Shown one piece after another: positions 45,707 through 54,906 of a stretch of 64,000 bases of DNA. The position numbers and the translations under genes were made by a program. The stretch lies in contig CANMRV010000001.1 of NCBI GenBank assembly GCA_947500435.1, positions 434,001-498,000 on the forward strand, given 5' to 3'. Within the stretch, counting starts at the first letter, position 1. Each line of letters opens with the position of its first letter. The notes under the pieces were generated by a model, which saw nothing but the letters and a program-made list of their open reading frames with translations, did not search any database and was not told the DNA's origin. This stretch comes from an uncultured Flavobacteriaceae bacterium (GTDB lineage: Bacteria > Bacteroidota > Bacteroidia > Flavobacteriales > Flavobacteriaceae).

Positions 45707-46519
45707 TCAAGTCAACTGAGCGTACTCTGTCCAAGAACCATCATAAATTGATTTTTTATTGTCTAGGATTGATTCACTTGCTAAGGAAACAACACAAGCG
45801 GTAATACCCGAACCACATGAAAAAACAAGAGGTCTGGTTTCATTTTTAAGTTTGGCAAACACCTTTTCTAGTTCGTTGCTAGACTTAAATTTTCCATCTT
45901 CTAGCACATCTGTATAGGGTATATTTATTGACCCTGAGATATTTCCGGTTCTTAGTTCAGCTCTAGGTTCTGGAACTAGAGATTTAAATCTATCCGAAGA
46001 ACGGGCATCTATTACTAGAGCCTTTTTATTTTTGAGGTTAGCCTGAATGAAGTCAAAATCTACCACTGCTTCTAAGTCAAATTTAGAGTCAAAATCTCCC
46101 AATGAAAATGTTTGGTTGGGTTGAGAAATTGTTTCATACCCCATCTTTAGCCATTCGGGGAGACCGCCATCTAAAACGGCCACATTTGAATGTCCCATTG
46201 TTTTGAACATCCACCAAACTCTAGGACTTGAATAAATACCCAAATCATCATAAACTACTATTTTACTCGATGTATTAATTCCTATTTTTCTGCAGGCTAT
46301 CGCAAAATGCTCAGGTGTTGGAAGTGTGTTGGGCATTTTACTTTCTAGATCGCTAAACGTTTTTTTGAGATCAAAAAAACGAGCACCCTTAATGTATCTT
46401 TTTTCAACGGATTGGCCATCATTTCCTGATACTACTTTAGGAATGGTAGCATCCAAAATAACTAGGTCTGGGTCATTTAAGTTATTTTTTAAATCCTTTG
46501 CCGAAATAAGATTTTTCAT
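45707..46519 (-). CDS. sseA: 3-mercaptopyruvate/thiosulfate sulfurtransferase
   Basis: The 270-residue protein has two rhodanese domains. The inactive N-terminal one contains ARFFDLKKTFSDLESKMPN and WWMFKTMGHSNVAVLDGGLP; the C-terminal one carries the active loop SCGSGITACVV with Cys235. CGSG(V/I)TA is the mercaptopyruvate-type loop. It transfers sulfur from mercaptopyruvate to thiols or cyanide. It starts 6 nt after the MMPL-acyltransferase gene, so it is probably cotranscribed with pigment export genes although no sulfur step is expected there. Confidence 0.93.
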   Translation of the reverse strand: MKNLISAKDLKNNLNDPDLVILDATIPKVVSGNDGQSVEKRYIKGARFFDLKKTFSDLESKMPNTLPTPEHFAIACRKIGINTSSKIVVYDDLGIYSSPRVWWMFKTMGHSNVAVLDGGLPEWLKMGYETISQPNQTFSLGDFDSKFDLEAVVDFDFIQANLKNKKALVIDARSSDRFKSLVPEPRAELRTGNISGSINIPYTDVLEDGKFKSSNELEKVFAKLKNETRPLVFSCGSGITACVVSLASESILDNKKSIYDGSWTEYAQLT

Positions 46520-46525
46520 ATGATT

Positions 46526-49500
46526 TTATAATTTACTTCTTTTAAAAACCACAAAATTATTTCCTTTAATACTCAACCAAAAATCCTTTTGCAAAATACT
46601 TTGAATTCTATTTGTGTTAGCAGAATTTAGAAGTATCAAGATACTAATTTCATCTTTTAGTTTCCCCTCGAATTGCTCTAGGTTGAGAGAATCAATGTTC
46701 AAAATAAGCACGTTTGCCTTATGTTCTAATGCTTCATGTATAGAGTCGACAACGGTGATTTTACTGTATTGATGGGTCAAATAGTTGTTTTTAAGAATTG
46801 CTCTTGCTTCATCATTTTGCAAAAAACTATAAATTTTTCTATCAATGGAATCCAATGCTAGCAGTAAATCAAGCTGACCATGGTCTTTGGAAAGGTGTAT
46901 AATCTTATCTTTTTCGCCAATAGATTCTAAAATAGTCCTGTAGGCACTTCCATTGTCTTTTAAATCAGTCTTGACCGTTTTGTAGATGTTTATACCCTTA
47001 TGCTGATAATTTTCTAAAAGTAGTTGATGCCAATAGGCTTCCTTTTCGATTTTCATCCGGAATTTCCGAAACTCCGTTCTAAAATACTTACCGATTTGTT
47101 TCGGGCGCTCACTATACGTTTTTCCAAATGATAGGTCATCTGCCTTTATTCTTGGCAAGATTTCAACGGTAAAATCACCATCTCGAATGATAAAGCTATT
47201 TTTTGGGGAAACTTCAGAGCCTCCATGAATCATAACGGGAAGTATGTCTAATCCTAATTTTTCAGCCAGATAAAAAGCGCCTTTATGAAAGCGATTGATT
47301 TTATTGCTTGTAGAGCGGGCTCCTTCTGGAAAAGCAATTATGGAGAACCCCTGTTCAACTTTTTGTTTTAAAAATGCTTCTCCGTTCTCAATACCCCCTG
47401 AAACCGGATAGGCTCCGTGGAGTTTTGCCGCGCTTCCTATTATCGGAGAATTGTATACATGGTCTTTCACCAAATAGATGAGTTTGGAATGCAAGCTGCC
47501 CATGGCCAAAATATCTAAGAATGAGGTGTGATTGGCAATTAACATGGCAGGTTTCTCAAAGGTCTCGTTGTGCGGATTTCTGATTTCCTTTGAGAGAAAA
47601 GGATTTGTGTACAATACCGATTTCATAAACTTCGAAGTAAGCTTATGAAGTCCCAATTGCTTTTTCAGATGTGCTTTCGGATTCAATTTTAGAACTATCC
47701 ATCCATAAACAGAAAGCAATAAACCTCCCAAATCAAAATAAGCGAAGGATAGCAGGGAGTGAATCAATACCCTAGGTGTAATCGGTCTTTTGTTTGTGCT
47801 TCCCATAAACAAATGAAAAAGTAAGGGCTGAATGGTAAAAGCCACAAAAACCGCGGAGAGAATCCCGATTAGAGAAACCACGGAAATCGTATATAGTACA
47901 GGATGCCTAGCAAAAACCAGTGCGCCAATACCCAAAATTGTCGTAATTACCGATAAAATGATGGAGGTGCGATGTGTCGAAAGCGCTTGTTCACCAGTTC
48001 GGTATTCTGTTAGCAATCCGTTGGTGATGAAAATGCAATAGTCGATGCCCACTCCGAAAATAAAGCTGCAAATGATGATGTTGAAAATGTTGAATTCTAT
48101 TTTTAGTAATCCCATCAAACCAATGGTCAACAACCAAGTCAGGAATATAGGAATGACAGTAATCAGAGTCAAGGACAGACTTCGGTAAAAGAGCAATAGA
48201 ATTAAGATAACCACCAAAAGTGAATAGCCAATAAGGTTGTTGAAATCGTTTTTAAGGTTTCCTAGAAAAGACTCATTGACTTGTTGACGGTTGATGAATA
48301 GGGTCTGGGGGTTATCGGCAAATACTGCTTTGACCTTTTCGAAATTTTCATCTTCTACCTTTATCAACGAGGTGATTGTTGTCGATGTGGAATCGGTAAC
48401 GATAAAATCGTCCACGGCAAATGAAGAAACTACTTCTAAGTCAGAAATCTTCAAAGTTTTGAAATCGGCTTCAAGAAGGCTATAGAATTGGTCAAACGTA
48501 CTTTCTTTAAAGCCGAATTCGCTTCCACTTTCGATGAGGTTTTGTTTGGTGCTTTGGATTTTATTCTCGTCCCAAAAGGAATTCCATTTGTTGATTCTAA
48601 CCGTTTGTTTTTTATTTGAACGCGCCAAGGCACCAATCGAGCTGTAGCTTACAATTTCACCATCAGCTTTCAATTTTTGCAGTTGACTGAATAGCGAATC
48701 ATTCCGTTGTAAAACGGATTCTCGATTTTCCCCATAAGTAGAAAGATAAATGGATTTTGAACCAATATCCGTCAACTTTTCCAAACGTTCTCTTGCCTCT
48801 ATCAGGGCTTCCGATTCATAGTTCAGTTTGGCGATATCTTGATTGAAAATTACGGTGCGATAGGTGAAAAGACTTCCGATAAGTAGAAGGGCCAAAACAG
48901 CAATTGCCCATTTATTTTTATGAAGGTCATAATTCGCCAGGCGGTCTAAGATGGTTTTTTTTGCATTAGTTTTAATAGTGGTTGTATATACTTGAGGAAT
49001 GAAAACAAGAGCAAAAATGGAAGCGCCTAAAACGCTAACAGCTGCGAAAACCCCTAAATCTTGCAGGGCTTGAGATTCAAGAAATAACAAGCATAAAAAA
49101 GCGGATGCCGTAGTCAGACTACTCATCAAAATCGAAGGAGCAACATCTTTGTAAAGGCTTTTTAAAGAATTTCCGTTTCGAATATGAGTTAAGATATGGA
49201 GGGAATAGTCCAGTGTAATTCCCAATAAAATAGAGCCAATACCTAAGGAAAGTGCAGAGATTTTGGTTCGAAATAGGTATAGAAAAGCAACAGCAAGTAA
49301 GCCTCCGATTACAGTAGGAGAAAACAGGATTAGAGGTGTGGTTAACTTCCGGTAAAATACGATTAGGATAATTAATAGGAGAGTTAGTGCAATACTAATT
49401 GTAAATTGAATATCGTGCTTAATCTGAGCTGCATTTGCAGCAGCAACTAAGGCCGCGCCGAAATATTCGCCTTTGATTTTTCCTTTGTAAGAAGTGTTCA

Positions 49501-50215
49501 ATTGGTTTTGTAACTTATAGAGTTTTTCGGCTAATGCTGTGTTTTTATCGGTTTCCCTTGAACCATGGGTCGGGGTAAGAAAGAGCAGAATGTTTTGCTC
49601 TTTTTTGTCCAAAAGAAAACCGTTTTTGAGTTTGAAATCATCTCCGATTCCTAATTGCTGTAATTTTTTTAAAGCGATGAAAGAGAGCCCTAAGGGGTCT
49701 TTTCGAATTGTTCTTTTTGCGATAATTCCTGAGGGAGAAATTAAAGTGCGGTAATTCTGCTCGGTTAGTATGGCAATACTATCCTTTGATAATTTTTGTT
49801 CTATCTGAAGGTAATCAGCTGAGTCTAAAAAGAGTGGCAAATTATCATATACCAAATTAAGTGTGTTCGGTAAGTCTTCATCGTTTAGCTTTCCTTGTAC
49901 ATTGTTGATGTAGGTGTCGCCGGTTTTTGCAAGACTATCTAAAAGGGTTGAAGCGTATTGTATTAGGTCATCTACAGAACCTTGCCCTTCACGGCGAATA
50001 TTAACGATAACCTTATCCGTAAAAGCAATGGACTCTAATACCTCCTGGATTTTTTTCGATTCCTCGGTGGCAGGAATCAAGGCTGTAATATCCTCATCAA
50101 ATTCAATTCGAGAGCCTATCCCCCCAAGGGAAGCTATAACAAGTAACAGCGCAAGAAGGCTTACCCACTTCTTCTTTTGTATAAACAGGTATGTCTGGTA
50201 AAAGAAATCACCCAT
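46526..50215 (-). CDS. MMPL/RND exporter fused to PlsC acyltransferase (pigment cluster)
   Basis: The 1229-residue protein has three modules. Residues 1-830 form an MMPL-type RND exporter with about 12 membrane helices in two halves (IALTLLLIILIVFYRKLTTP near 280 and SLLVVILILLLFYRSLSL near 650). Residues about 880-1060 form a PlsC-type acyltransferase with NHTSFLD (His-x4-Asp) and FPEGARST. The last 150 residues look like a Rossmann-type methyltransferase remnant (IIHLSKDHGQLDLLLALDS). MMPL genes next to separate acyltransferase genes are usual in aryl-polyene loci; here both are one chain. It likely flips and acylates the pigment. It overlaps the GT2 gene by 8 nt. Confidence 0.9.
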   Translation of the reverse strand: MGDFFYQTYLFIQKKKWVSLLALLLVIASLGGIGSRIEFDEDITALIPATEESKKIQEVLESIAFTDKVIVNIRREGQGSVDDLIQYASTLLDSLAKTGDTYINNVQGKLNDEDLPNTLNLVYDNLPLFLDSADYLQIEQKLSKDSIAILTEQNYRTLISPSGIIAKRTIRKDPLGLSFIALKKLQQLGIGDDFKLKNGFLLDKKEQNILLFLTPTHGSRETDKNTALAEKLYKLQNQLNTSYKGKIKGEYFGAALVAAANAAQIKHDIQFTISIALTLLLIILIVFYRKLTTPLILFSPTVIGGLLAVAFLYLFRTKISALSLGIGSILLGITLDYSLHILTHIRNGNSLKSLYKDVAPSILMSSLTTASAFLCLLFLESQALQDLGVFAAVSVLGASIFALVFIPQVYTTTIKTNAKKTILDRLANYDLHKNKWAIAVLALLLIGSLFTYRTVIFNQDIAKLNYESEALIEARERLEKLTDIGSKSIYLSTYGENRESVLQRNDSLFSQLQKLKADGEIVSYSSIGALARSNKKQTVRINKWNSFWDENKIQSTKQNLIESGSEFGFKESTFDQFYSLLEADFKTLKISDLEVVSSFAVDDFIVTDSTSTTITSLIKVEDENFEKVKAVFADNPQTLFINRQQVNESFLGNLKNDFNNLIGYSLLVVILILLLFYRSLSLTLITVIPIFLTWLLTIGLMGLLKIEFNIFNIIICSFIFGVGIDYCIFITNGLLTEYRTGEQALSTHRTSIILSVITTILGIGALVFARHPVLYTISVVSLIGILSAVFVAFTIQPLLFHLFMGSTNKRPITPRVLIHSLLSFAYFDLGGLLLSVYGWIVLKLNPKAHLKKQLGLHKLTSKFMKSVLYTNPFLSKEIRNPHNETFEKPAMLIANHTSFLDILAMGSLHSKLIYLVKDHVYNSPIIGSAAKLHGAYPVSGGIENGEAFLKQKVEQGFSIIAFPEGARSTSNKINRFHKGAFYLAEKLGLDILPVMIHGGSEVSPKNSFIIRDGDFTVEILPRIKADDLSFGKTYSERPKQIGKYFRTEFRKFRMKIEKEAYWHQLLLENYQHKGINIYKTVKTDLKDNGSAYRTILESIGEKDKIIHLSKDHGQLDLLLALDSIDRKIYSFLQNDEARAILKNNYLTHQYSKITVVDSIHEALEHKANVLILNIDSLNLEQFEGKLKDEISILILLNSANTNRIQSILQKDFWLSIKGNNFVVFKRSKL

Positions 50216-51377
50216 TGTTCACAGCTATTTTTTTGCTTTCGAAAATTTTCAAGACGAAGTAAGCGATTATACCAAAAAGGCTTGCAGCCACTATTGCCAA
50301 GGAAATACTGCCTATTATATAAGTTTTTAGATGTGTTATGAAACCAAGGTTTTCTATCATATCATCTCTAGAAAAAACCAATTCCTCACCGGTAATTAAA
50401 GCACCTAGCTTTAGGCTAGCATATAAAATGAATGGAATAAATGGAGGAAAACTTACATTTGAAAATGCAAATGCAATGACCTTATTTAGCTTAAATAAAA
50501 CCGCCAAAGCGAGCACGGCTACTGTATGAAAACCCCAGATAGGTGATAATCCAATAAGAATGCCCAATGCAATGGATGTGGCTTTCTTTTTAGGTGAATC
50601 GCTGCTATGTAGCACATCTTCTTTTAGGAATTTCCGGATTCCTTTTTTTCGTAATTTCCGGTATGAATCTCTGGGTTTGATATAGAAAATGGCAACAAGT
50701 ACAAACCAAGTATTCAGAACACTGATACGAGCAAAATCAGGCACTTTCCTAAAATGTGATACGCGTTCCTCATCATCGTACGAAATCTTTACAGGAATGT
50801 TCTTTACAAGTGTTCCGTTCCAAGCGGCTTTAACAATGACCTCAATTTCAAGTTCGAATTTTGGCGTGTAAAGTTTGAGTTTTACGATTTCTTTTAGAGG
50901 ATACATGCGATAACCGCTTTGTGTATCTTTTAGTCGAATACCTGTTTCAAACCAAAACCAAAAATTGGAGAATTTGTTACCGAAACTACTTGAGCCCGGT
51001 ACATCTTCCTGTTCCATGTTTCTAGAGCCAATGTAGAGTACATTTTTGGTTGATTCTGCTTCTAGTGCATCTAAAAAAACCGGAATATCCTCAGGAAAAT
51101 GTTGCCCGTCAGAATCAATAGTAATAGCAAATTCAAAACCAAGTTCAAGTGCTTTTTTGAACCCTACTTTTAAAGCATTTCCTTTTCCCTTATTCTGGGG
51201 AAGATGAATTTGTTCCACCTGTGGAAAACCTTGCAAAATTATCTTGGTGGAATCGGTTGCGCCATCATTCACAACTAGTATATTTTCCGTGTATTCTAGA
51301 ACCCCTTCAAGTACTTTTTGTAGTGTTTTGTGATTATTGTAGGTGGGAATAAGCACACAGCATTTAAGCTGCTCCAT
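50208..51377 (-). CDS. GT2 glycosyltransferase with C-terminal DUF2062 membrane domain (pigment cluster)
   Basis: The 389-residue protein starts at ATG 51377 (a GTG at 51410 would add 11 residues). The GT-A domain shows CCVLIPTYNNHKTLQKVLEG, NDGATDSTK and the DxD region ITIDSDGQHFPED, as in dolichyl-phosphate mannose synthase-like enzymes. Residues about 250-385 form a DUF2062 domain with three or four membrane helices (ALGILIGLSPIWGFHTV, AFSNVSFPPFIPFILY). Proteins with this two-part layout are regular members of flexirubin and aryl-polyene clusters. The donor is unknown. It overlaps the exporter gene by 8 nt and has its own promoter. Confidence 0.88.
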   Translation of the reverse strand: MEQLKCCVLIPTYNNHKTLQKVLEGVLEYTENILVVNDGATDSTKIILQGFPQVEQIHLPQNKGKGNALKVGFKKALELGFEFAITIDSDGQHFPEDIPVFLDALEAESTKNVLYIGSRNMEQEDVPGSSSFGNKFSNFWFWFETGIRLKDTQSGYRMYPLKEIVKLKLYTPKFELEIEVIVKAAWNGTLVKNIPVKISYDDEERVSHFRKVPDFARISVLNTWFVLVAIFYIKPRDSYRKLRKKGIRKFLKEDVLHSSDSPKKKATSIALGILIGLSPIWGFHTVAVLALAVLFKLNKVIAFAFSNVSFPPFIPFILYASLKLGALITGEELVFSRDDMIENLGFITHLKTYIIGSISLAIVAASLFGIIAYFVLKIFESKKIAVNNG

Positions 51378-51458
51378 ACGAGATTGAACGATTGGGGTTT
51401 GGGTCGGCACTAGTACTATTGTTCAAAGCACCTATAAACATAGGCCTTTATTCTGTAC

Positions 51459-51488
51459 CAAAGATACGGATTGTACACCCTAAAACAA
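51459..51488 (-). promoter_or_regulatory. Internal promoter of the pigment cluster (before the GT2 gene)
   Basis: On the minus strand TTG (51486-51488), 19 nt, then TATCTTTG (51459-51466) matches the Bacteroidetes consensus. The -35 box overlaps the end of the 162-residue protein gene. Transcription would start near 51452, about 75 nt before ATG 51377, making GT2-exporter-sulfurtransferase a possible separate unit. Confidence 0.65.
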
Positions 51489-51968
51489 TTGCTTCTCGGC
51501 ATCTGTAAAGACATCGGAGAGAAGCACATAACCTCTTACAAAATTCCGTACTTCCTTATTGCTAGTAGATTTATAGTGCTCTAGAAGAAATTGTTTGTCT
51601 TCTTGAATATTCTTTTTGTATCCTACTATTCTAGGAGCATTTTCTTGAACCCCCAAACGCAAACATCGAATTTCGATGTTATTCGATTCTTGCTCCACAG
51701 CATATTCTAGAAGTAGAGCACCTTCCTTGAAATAGTTCTTTTTGTCCTTTAGGCCTTTGGCAAATTTGGCCTTTAAAGTTGTAATCGCACCTCTAAAGGC
51801 CACTAGGATTTTATTGTCTTCCTTAGAGATAGCCGATAGTTTTTTGTGCAGTATATTGGTAACAGCTTCATCTAAATTCGCCTTTGGATAATCTACTCGT
51901 AGTTCCTTTAACTCCTGAGAGAAACAGAAAGTAGAAACCATTAGAAAAAGTGCTATAACCAAACGCAT
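51480..51968 (-). CDS. Exported protein of unknown function in the pigment cluster
   Basis: The 162-residue protein has a Sec signal (VIALFLMVSTFCFSQ). The mature part is helical and basic, with ELRVDYPKANLDEAVTNILH, a Lys-rich stretch, and RCLRLGVQENAPRIVGYKKN. I do not recognise a named family, but its place between a dehydratase gene (1 nt away) and the GT2 gene suggests a periplasmic role in pigment assembly. Confidence 0.75.
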   Translation of the reverse strand: MRLVIALFLMVSTFCFSQELKELRVDYPKANLDEAVTNILHKKLSAISKEDNKILVAFRGAITTLKAKFAKGLKDKKNYFKEGALLLEYAVEQESNNIEIRCLRLGVQENAPRIVGYKKNIQEDKQFLLEHYKSTSNKEVRNFVRGYVLLSDVFTDAEKQLF

Positions 51969-51969
51969 A

Positions 51970-52338
51970 TCAATCCACTATTTTAAAAGTTGTACTTAGT
52001 TTTAATGCAATAGTTTGGTCGTAAGAAGTTACATTCTTTACTTTTATGATGTCATTTTCTTCAGAAATCTTCAAGTTCAAATCAATCACTTCATTTTCTT
52101 CGGGATTAATTTTTGCCATGAACTTGACATTCGTAGCAACCGATAAAAACAAGGTTTTATCAGTAATTTTTTCTGTAAGTTCTTTAATCATTTGAATCAT
52201 ACAAACGCCAGGCATAATTGGGTTTCCGGGAAAGTGCCCTTTGAAAACATCATGTTCCTTGTGAAGCTTTACTTTGGCATTTACCTCTTGTTCGTTTTGT
52301 TCAAGTGATTGAACGGTATATAATCCTTCTATTAGCAT
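51970..52338 (-). CDS. 3-hydroxyacyl-ACP dehydratase, hotdog fold (pigment cluster)
   Basis: The 122-residue protein shows the FabZ/FabA-like core FKGHFPGNPIMPGVCMIQMI near residue 33, where His is catalytic and the helix carries the second residue. It should dehydrate 3-hydroxyacyl-ACP during polyene elongation. It sits 3 nt after the barrel-protein gene. In aryl-polyene clusters this enzyme works with the ketosynthase pair and ACP. Confidence 0.88.
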   Translation of the reverse strand: MLIEGLYTVQSLEQNEQEVNAKVKLHKEHDVFKGHFPGNPIMPGVCMIQMIKELTEKITDKTLFLSVATNVKFMAKINPEENEVIDLNLKISEENDIIKVKNVTSYDQTIALKLSTTFKIVD

Positions 52339-52341
52339 ATA

Positions 52342-52935
52342 TTAAAATTTATAAGCAATACTATATTGAAAAGTGCCATTAAAGGCTTCGTTTCTATCTC
52401 TGTCGGTAGAATCCGAAAAAATATCGAAATCGAAAAGGTCAATTTCTATGAGTCCTTGCTTGTATCGCGCTTCGAGTATGAGTCCGAAAGGAAACTCGTA
52501 GCCAATACCACCAAATACGGAAAGGTCGAAAGGAGTTACATTCGAATCATTATTTCCGTTGATTAGCCTGATAGGGTTGTTTTCAAAATCCATATCAAAA
52601 CTAGGTCCTGCCACGAGGTGCAAACCCGCATTGGGAATGATAAAGAACTTGTTCGCCAGCCCAACTGATAAGTAATCTATTCGCAAATCTTCATTAGTAG
52701 TATTAGAAGCTTTCCCTCCTTGACTTGAGAACATTAACTCAGGTTGTAAAGCATACTTATCTGAAAATCGTGCTTCGAAAAATAAAGCGCCGTTACCGCC
52801 TATTCTAGCATCGAGACCAGTATTTGAAATATTCGAATAGTTTACCCCTAGTCGCAAACCAAAACTCTTTTTGGTTTGGGCAAAAGCAATAGATGAAAAT
52901 AGAACAAAAACGAAAATGATTCTATAATTTTTCAT
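52342..52935 (-). CDS. Outer-membrane beta-barrel protein (pigment cluster)
   Basis: The 197-residue protein has a signal peptide (IIFVFVLFSSIAFAQ) and alternating amphipathic strands such as GLRLGVNYSNIS, ALFFEARFSDKYALQPELMF, GIGYEFPFGLILEARYKQG and a final FQYSIAYKF with aromatic end. It is a small OmpA/PorT-like eight-stranded barrel. The 14-nt overlap with the lipoprotein gene implies coexpression. Within this cluster it could hold the pigment or its exporter in the outer membrane. Confidence 0.85.
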   Translation of the reverse strand: MKNYRIIFVFVLFSSIAFAQTKKSFGLRLGVNYSNISNTGLDARIGGNGALFFEARFSDKYALQPELMFSSQGGKASNTTNEDLRIDYLSVGLANKFFIIPNAGLHLVAGPSFDMDFENNPIRLINGNNDSNVTPFDLSVFGGIGYEFPFGLILEARYKQGLIEIDLFDFDIFSDSTDRDRNEAFNGTFQYSIAYKF

Positions 52936-53539
52936 ATGAGATAGATTTTAAGCTGATTTTCAACTTGATGTTTTTATGCAAGATTTGGATATGCTGTGCA
53001 ATGTTATCATTTATTTCTGAGAATGTAAACTCTACTTTTCCCTTTCCATTACCTACTCGGACTACTTTGTTCAGTTTTTCTTCGGATAAAAAATGATAGT
53101 ATTTCTTGTTTCCAATTTGTGTTTCGTAAATAGAACCCGAATCTTTTCGAAATCCATTTTCCACAGATGGTTTCTCTTTCACCAAAACCCTAAAATCATT
53201 TTTTAGAACATTGATAAGAATCTTTTTATCCATTTTTTTAAGGATATGATTTACTTTGAAATCCTCCTCTTCAAACGTAAAATCAAAGATTTTGTTACCC
53301 ATTTCGGTGGTAAAAGCGATTCTGTGGTGGTCTTCGCCGAGTTTTTTGACGATAAAAATTCCACTTAAAGAATTTCCAAAAGCCTCTATGTTTGCTTTGT
53401 AAACGTAATCTTTTGAAGCATCAGAGAAATATGGGTTTTGAATGGGCTGTCTGGCGCTAGCGATGAATCCGTTTTTCTTTGGATAAGAGACGCATGAAAC
53501 GAACAATACCAATAGAAGACTACTGAGCAAATACCGCAT
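52922..53539 (-). CDS. Lipoprotein of unknown function (pigment cluster)
   Basis: The 205-residue protein starts at ATG 53539, inside the lolA end (20-nt overlap). Signal SLLLVLFVSCVS gives lipobox FVSC (Cys16). The mature protein is beta-rich (NSLSGIFIVKKLGEDHHRI, GNKIFDFTFEEEDFKVNHIL) and resembles LolB or DUF3261-type lipoproteins that accompany LolA in aryl-polyene clusters, although the match is loose. It may accept cargo at the outer membrane. Confidence 0.75.
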   Translation of the reverse strand: MRYLLSSLLLVLFVSCVSYPKKNGFIASARQPIQNPYFSDASKDYVYKANIEAFGNSLSGIFIVKKLGEDHHRIAFTTEMGNKIFDFTFEEEDFKVNHILKKMDKKILINVLKNDFRVLVKEKPSVENGFRKDSGSIYETQIGNKKYYHFLSEEKLNKVVRVGNGKGKVEFTFSEINDNIAQHIQILHKNIKLKISLKSISYEKL

Positions 53540-54143
53540 CAGAAAGAGGTTGGTTTGTAGTACGATTACTAAAGACAATCTGTGTATAATCATCGGAAGG
53601 TTCAATCATTTTCACTTCTTGCACCTCTCCTTTTTTATTGAAAGTAATGTGAAACGATTTGATGAACTCTGCAAACTGTTTGTCCTTCGGATTGAAATGG
53701 ACTTCGCTATTTCCGTCTTTCTTGAAATAGGAAACTTCAAATTCCGAAGCATCAAACATATCACCTTTAATACTTGCTGTAATAAGTTGATTGAGCTGTT
53801 TAAATATTTTATTTGAACCCATATCCATATCGCTCTTATTGCCATTGTCGTTTATGAAAAGAGTTTCGTTTTTGAAGAGGACGGAGTAGGCAAACGGCTT
53901 TACATATTCCCATTTCACCATCGAAGGAGATTTGAAAGCTAGCTTTCCTTTGGATTCAATATCGCTTGAAAGAAAATCAAGATGTTTGTATTGGACGAAA
54001 TCAGCTGTGATGGTTTCGGTTTCGTCTGAAAGAGCTTTTACAGTTGCCTTCAAAGCTGACGCTTCTGAGGTGCTCATTTTGGTCTGTGCGTTTGAAGCCA
54101 AAACCATAAAAAACAGAATGTAAACTAGTTTACGCATACGCAT
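53520..54143 (-). CDS. lolA: LolA-like periplasmic carrier (pigment cluster)
   Basis: The 207-residue protein has a signal peptide (LVYILFFMVLASNAQ) and the LolA fold: ETITADFVQYKHLDFLSSDI, KGKLAFKSPSMVKWEYVKPF (the usual Lys-Trp-Glu strand) and SDDYTQIVFSNRTTN. LolA proteins shuttle hydrophobic lipid chains across the periplasm. A dedicated copy in a pigment cluster suggests transfer of the aryl polyene or its lipid. The start is ATG 54143 or 54137. Confidence 0.85.
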   Translation of the reverse strand: MRMRKLVYILFFMVLASNAQTKMSTSEASALKATVKALSDETETITADFVQYKHLDFLSSDIESKGKLAFKSPSMVKWEYVKPFAYSVLFKNETLFINDNGNKSDMDMGSNKIFKQLNQLITASIKGDMFDASEFEVSYFKKDGNSEVHFNPKDKQFAEFIKSFHITFNKKGEVQEVKMIEPSDDYTQIVFSNRTTNQPLSDAVFAQ

Positions 54144-54906
54144 CAATTTCCAAAAGCTGGTCAACGGTTACCGACTCTAGGTTTTTCTCCTGCAAAAATA
54201 ACAATAACTGTTCCAAAACATCTACCGTCTTCTGGCTGGTGTCATGTAATAAGATGACATCGCCTTTGGAAAGCTTTGGAAGTATTCGGTTCAAAATCAT
54301 CTTTTCAGAGCGAGAAGTGGTGTCTAAGGAACGTACACTCCATCCTATAGAATGAACATCTAGTTGTTTTACCGCGCGTTCAATCATAGGGTTGGTAACC
54401 GCAAAAGCAGGGCGGTAGAGTTTCATTTCTTTTCCAGATAAATCTTTTATGACTTGGATGGTTTGTTGTAATTCGGAAACAACCTTGTCCGTATTGAAAA
54501 ATCCGAAGGACTTAGAATGCGAATAGGTGTGGTTGCCTACTAGATGTCCTTCCGCTAGAATCCGTTTTAAAATTTCAGGATGTTTTTCAACCTCTTGCCC
54601 AATACAGAAAAAAGTGGCCTTTGCATTGTACTTTTTTAGAAGGTCTAAAGCCTTTGGTGTAAATTCAGGATGTGGTCCATCATCGAAGGTAATTGCTACT
54701 TGTTGTTGATTGGTTTTTTTATTGGAATGCAGGGAAGTCAGGTGGTAATTCCATCGAATAAAAAAAGAACCACATAGGGTAATCAAGAACCAAACTATTG
54801 TGATGAAGAGAAAAGACCACCATGGTACATTAACAATGAAGCTAGAGATTGTTAAGAGCACCAATGTAATTCCTGCTATGCTATTAACAGGCCCTCGCCT
54901 TAACAT
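54130..54906 (-). CDS. Polysaccharide deacetylase-like (NodB) protein (pigment cluster)
   Basis: The 258-residue protein has two membrane helices near its N-terminus (residues 12-52) and a NodB domain with ITFDDGPHPEFTPKALDLL (Asp pair), VGNHTYSHSK (metal His-x3-His) and VILLHDTSQKTVDVLEQL at the end. All metal ligands are present, so a de-N-acetylase or related amide hydrolase acting at the membrane surface is likely. It overlaps the CLF gene by 7 nt and lolA by 14 nt. Confidence 0.85.
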   Translation of the reverse strand: MLRRGPVNSIAGITLVLLTISSFIVNVPWWSFLFITIVWFLITLCGSFFIRWNYHLTSLHSNKKTNQQQVAITFDDGPHPEFTPKALDLLKKYNAKATFFCIGQEVEKHPEILKRILAEGHLVGNHTYSHSKSFGFFNTDKVVSELQQTIQVIKDLSGKEMKLYRPAFAVTNPMIERAVKQLDVHSIGWSVRSLDTTSRSEKMILNRILPKLSKGDVILLHDTSQKTVDVLEQLLLFLQEKNLESVTVDQLLEIDAYA

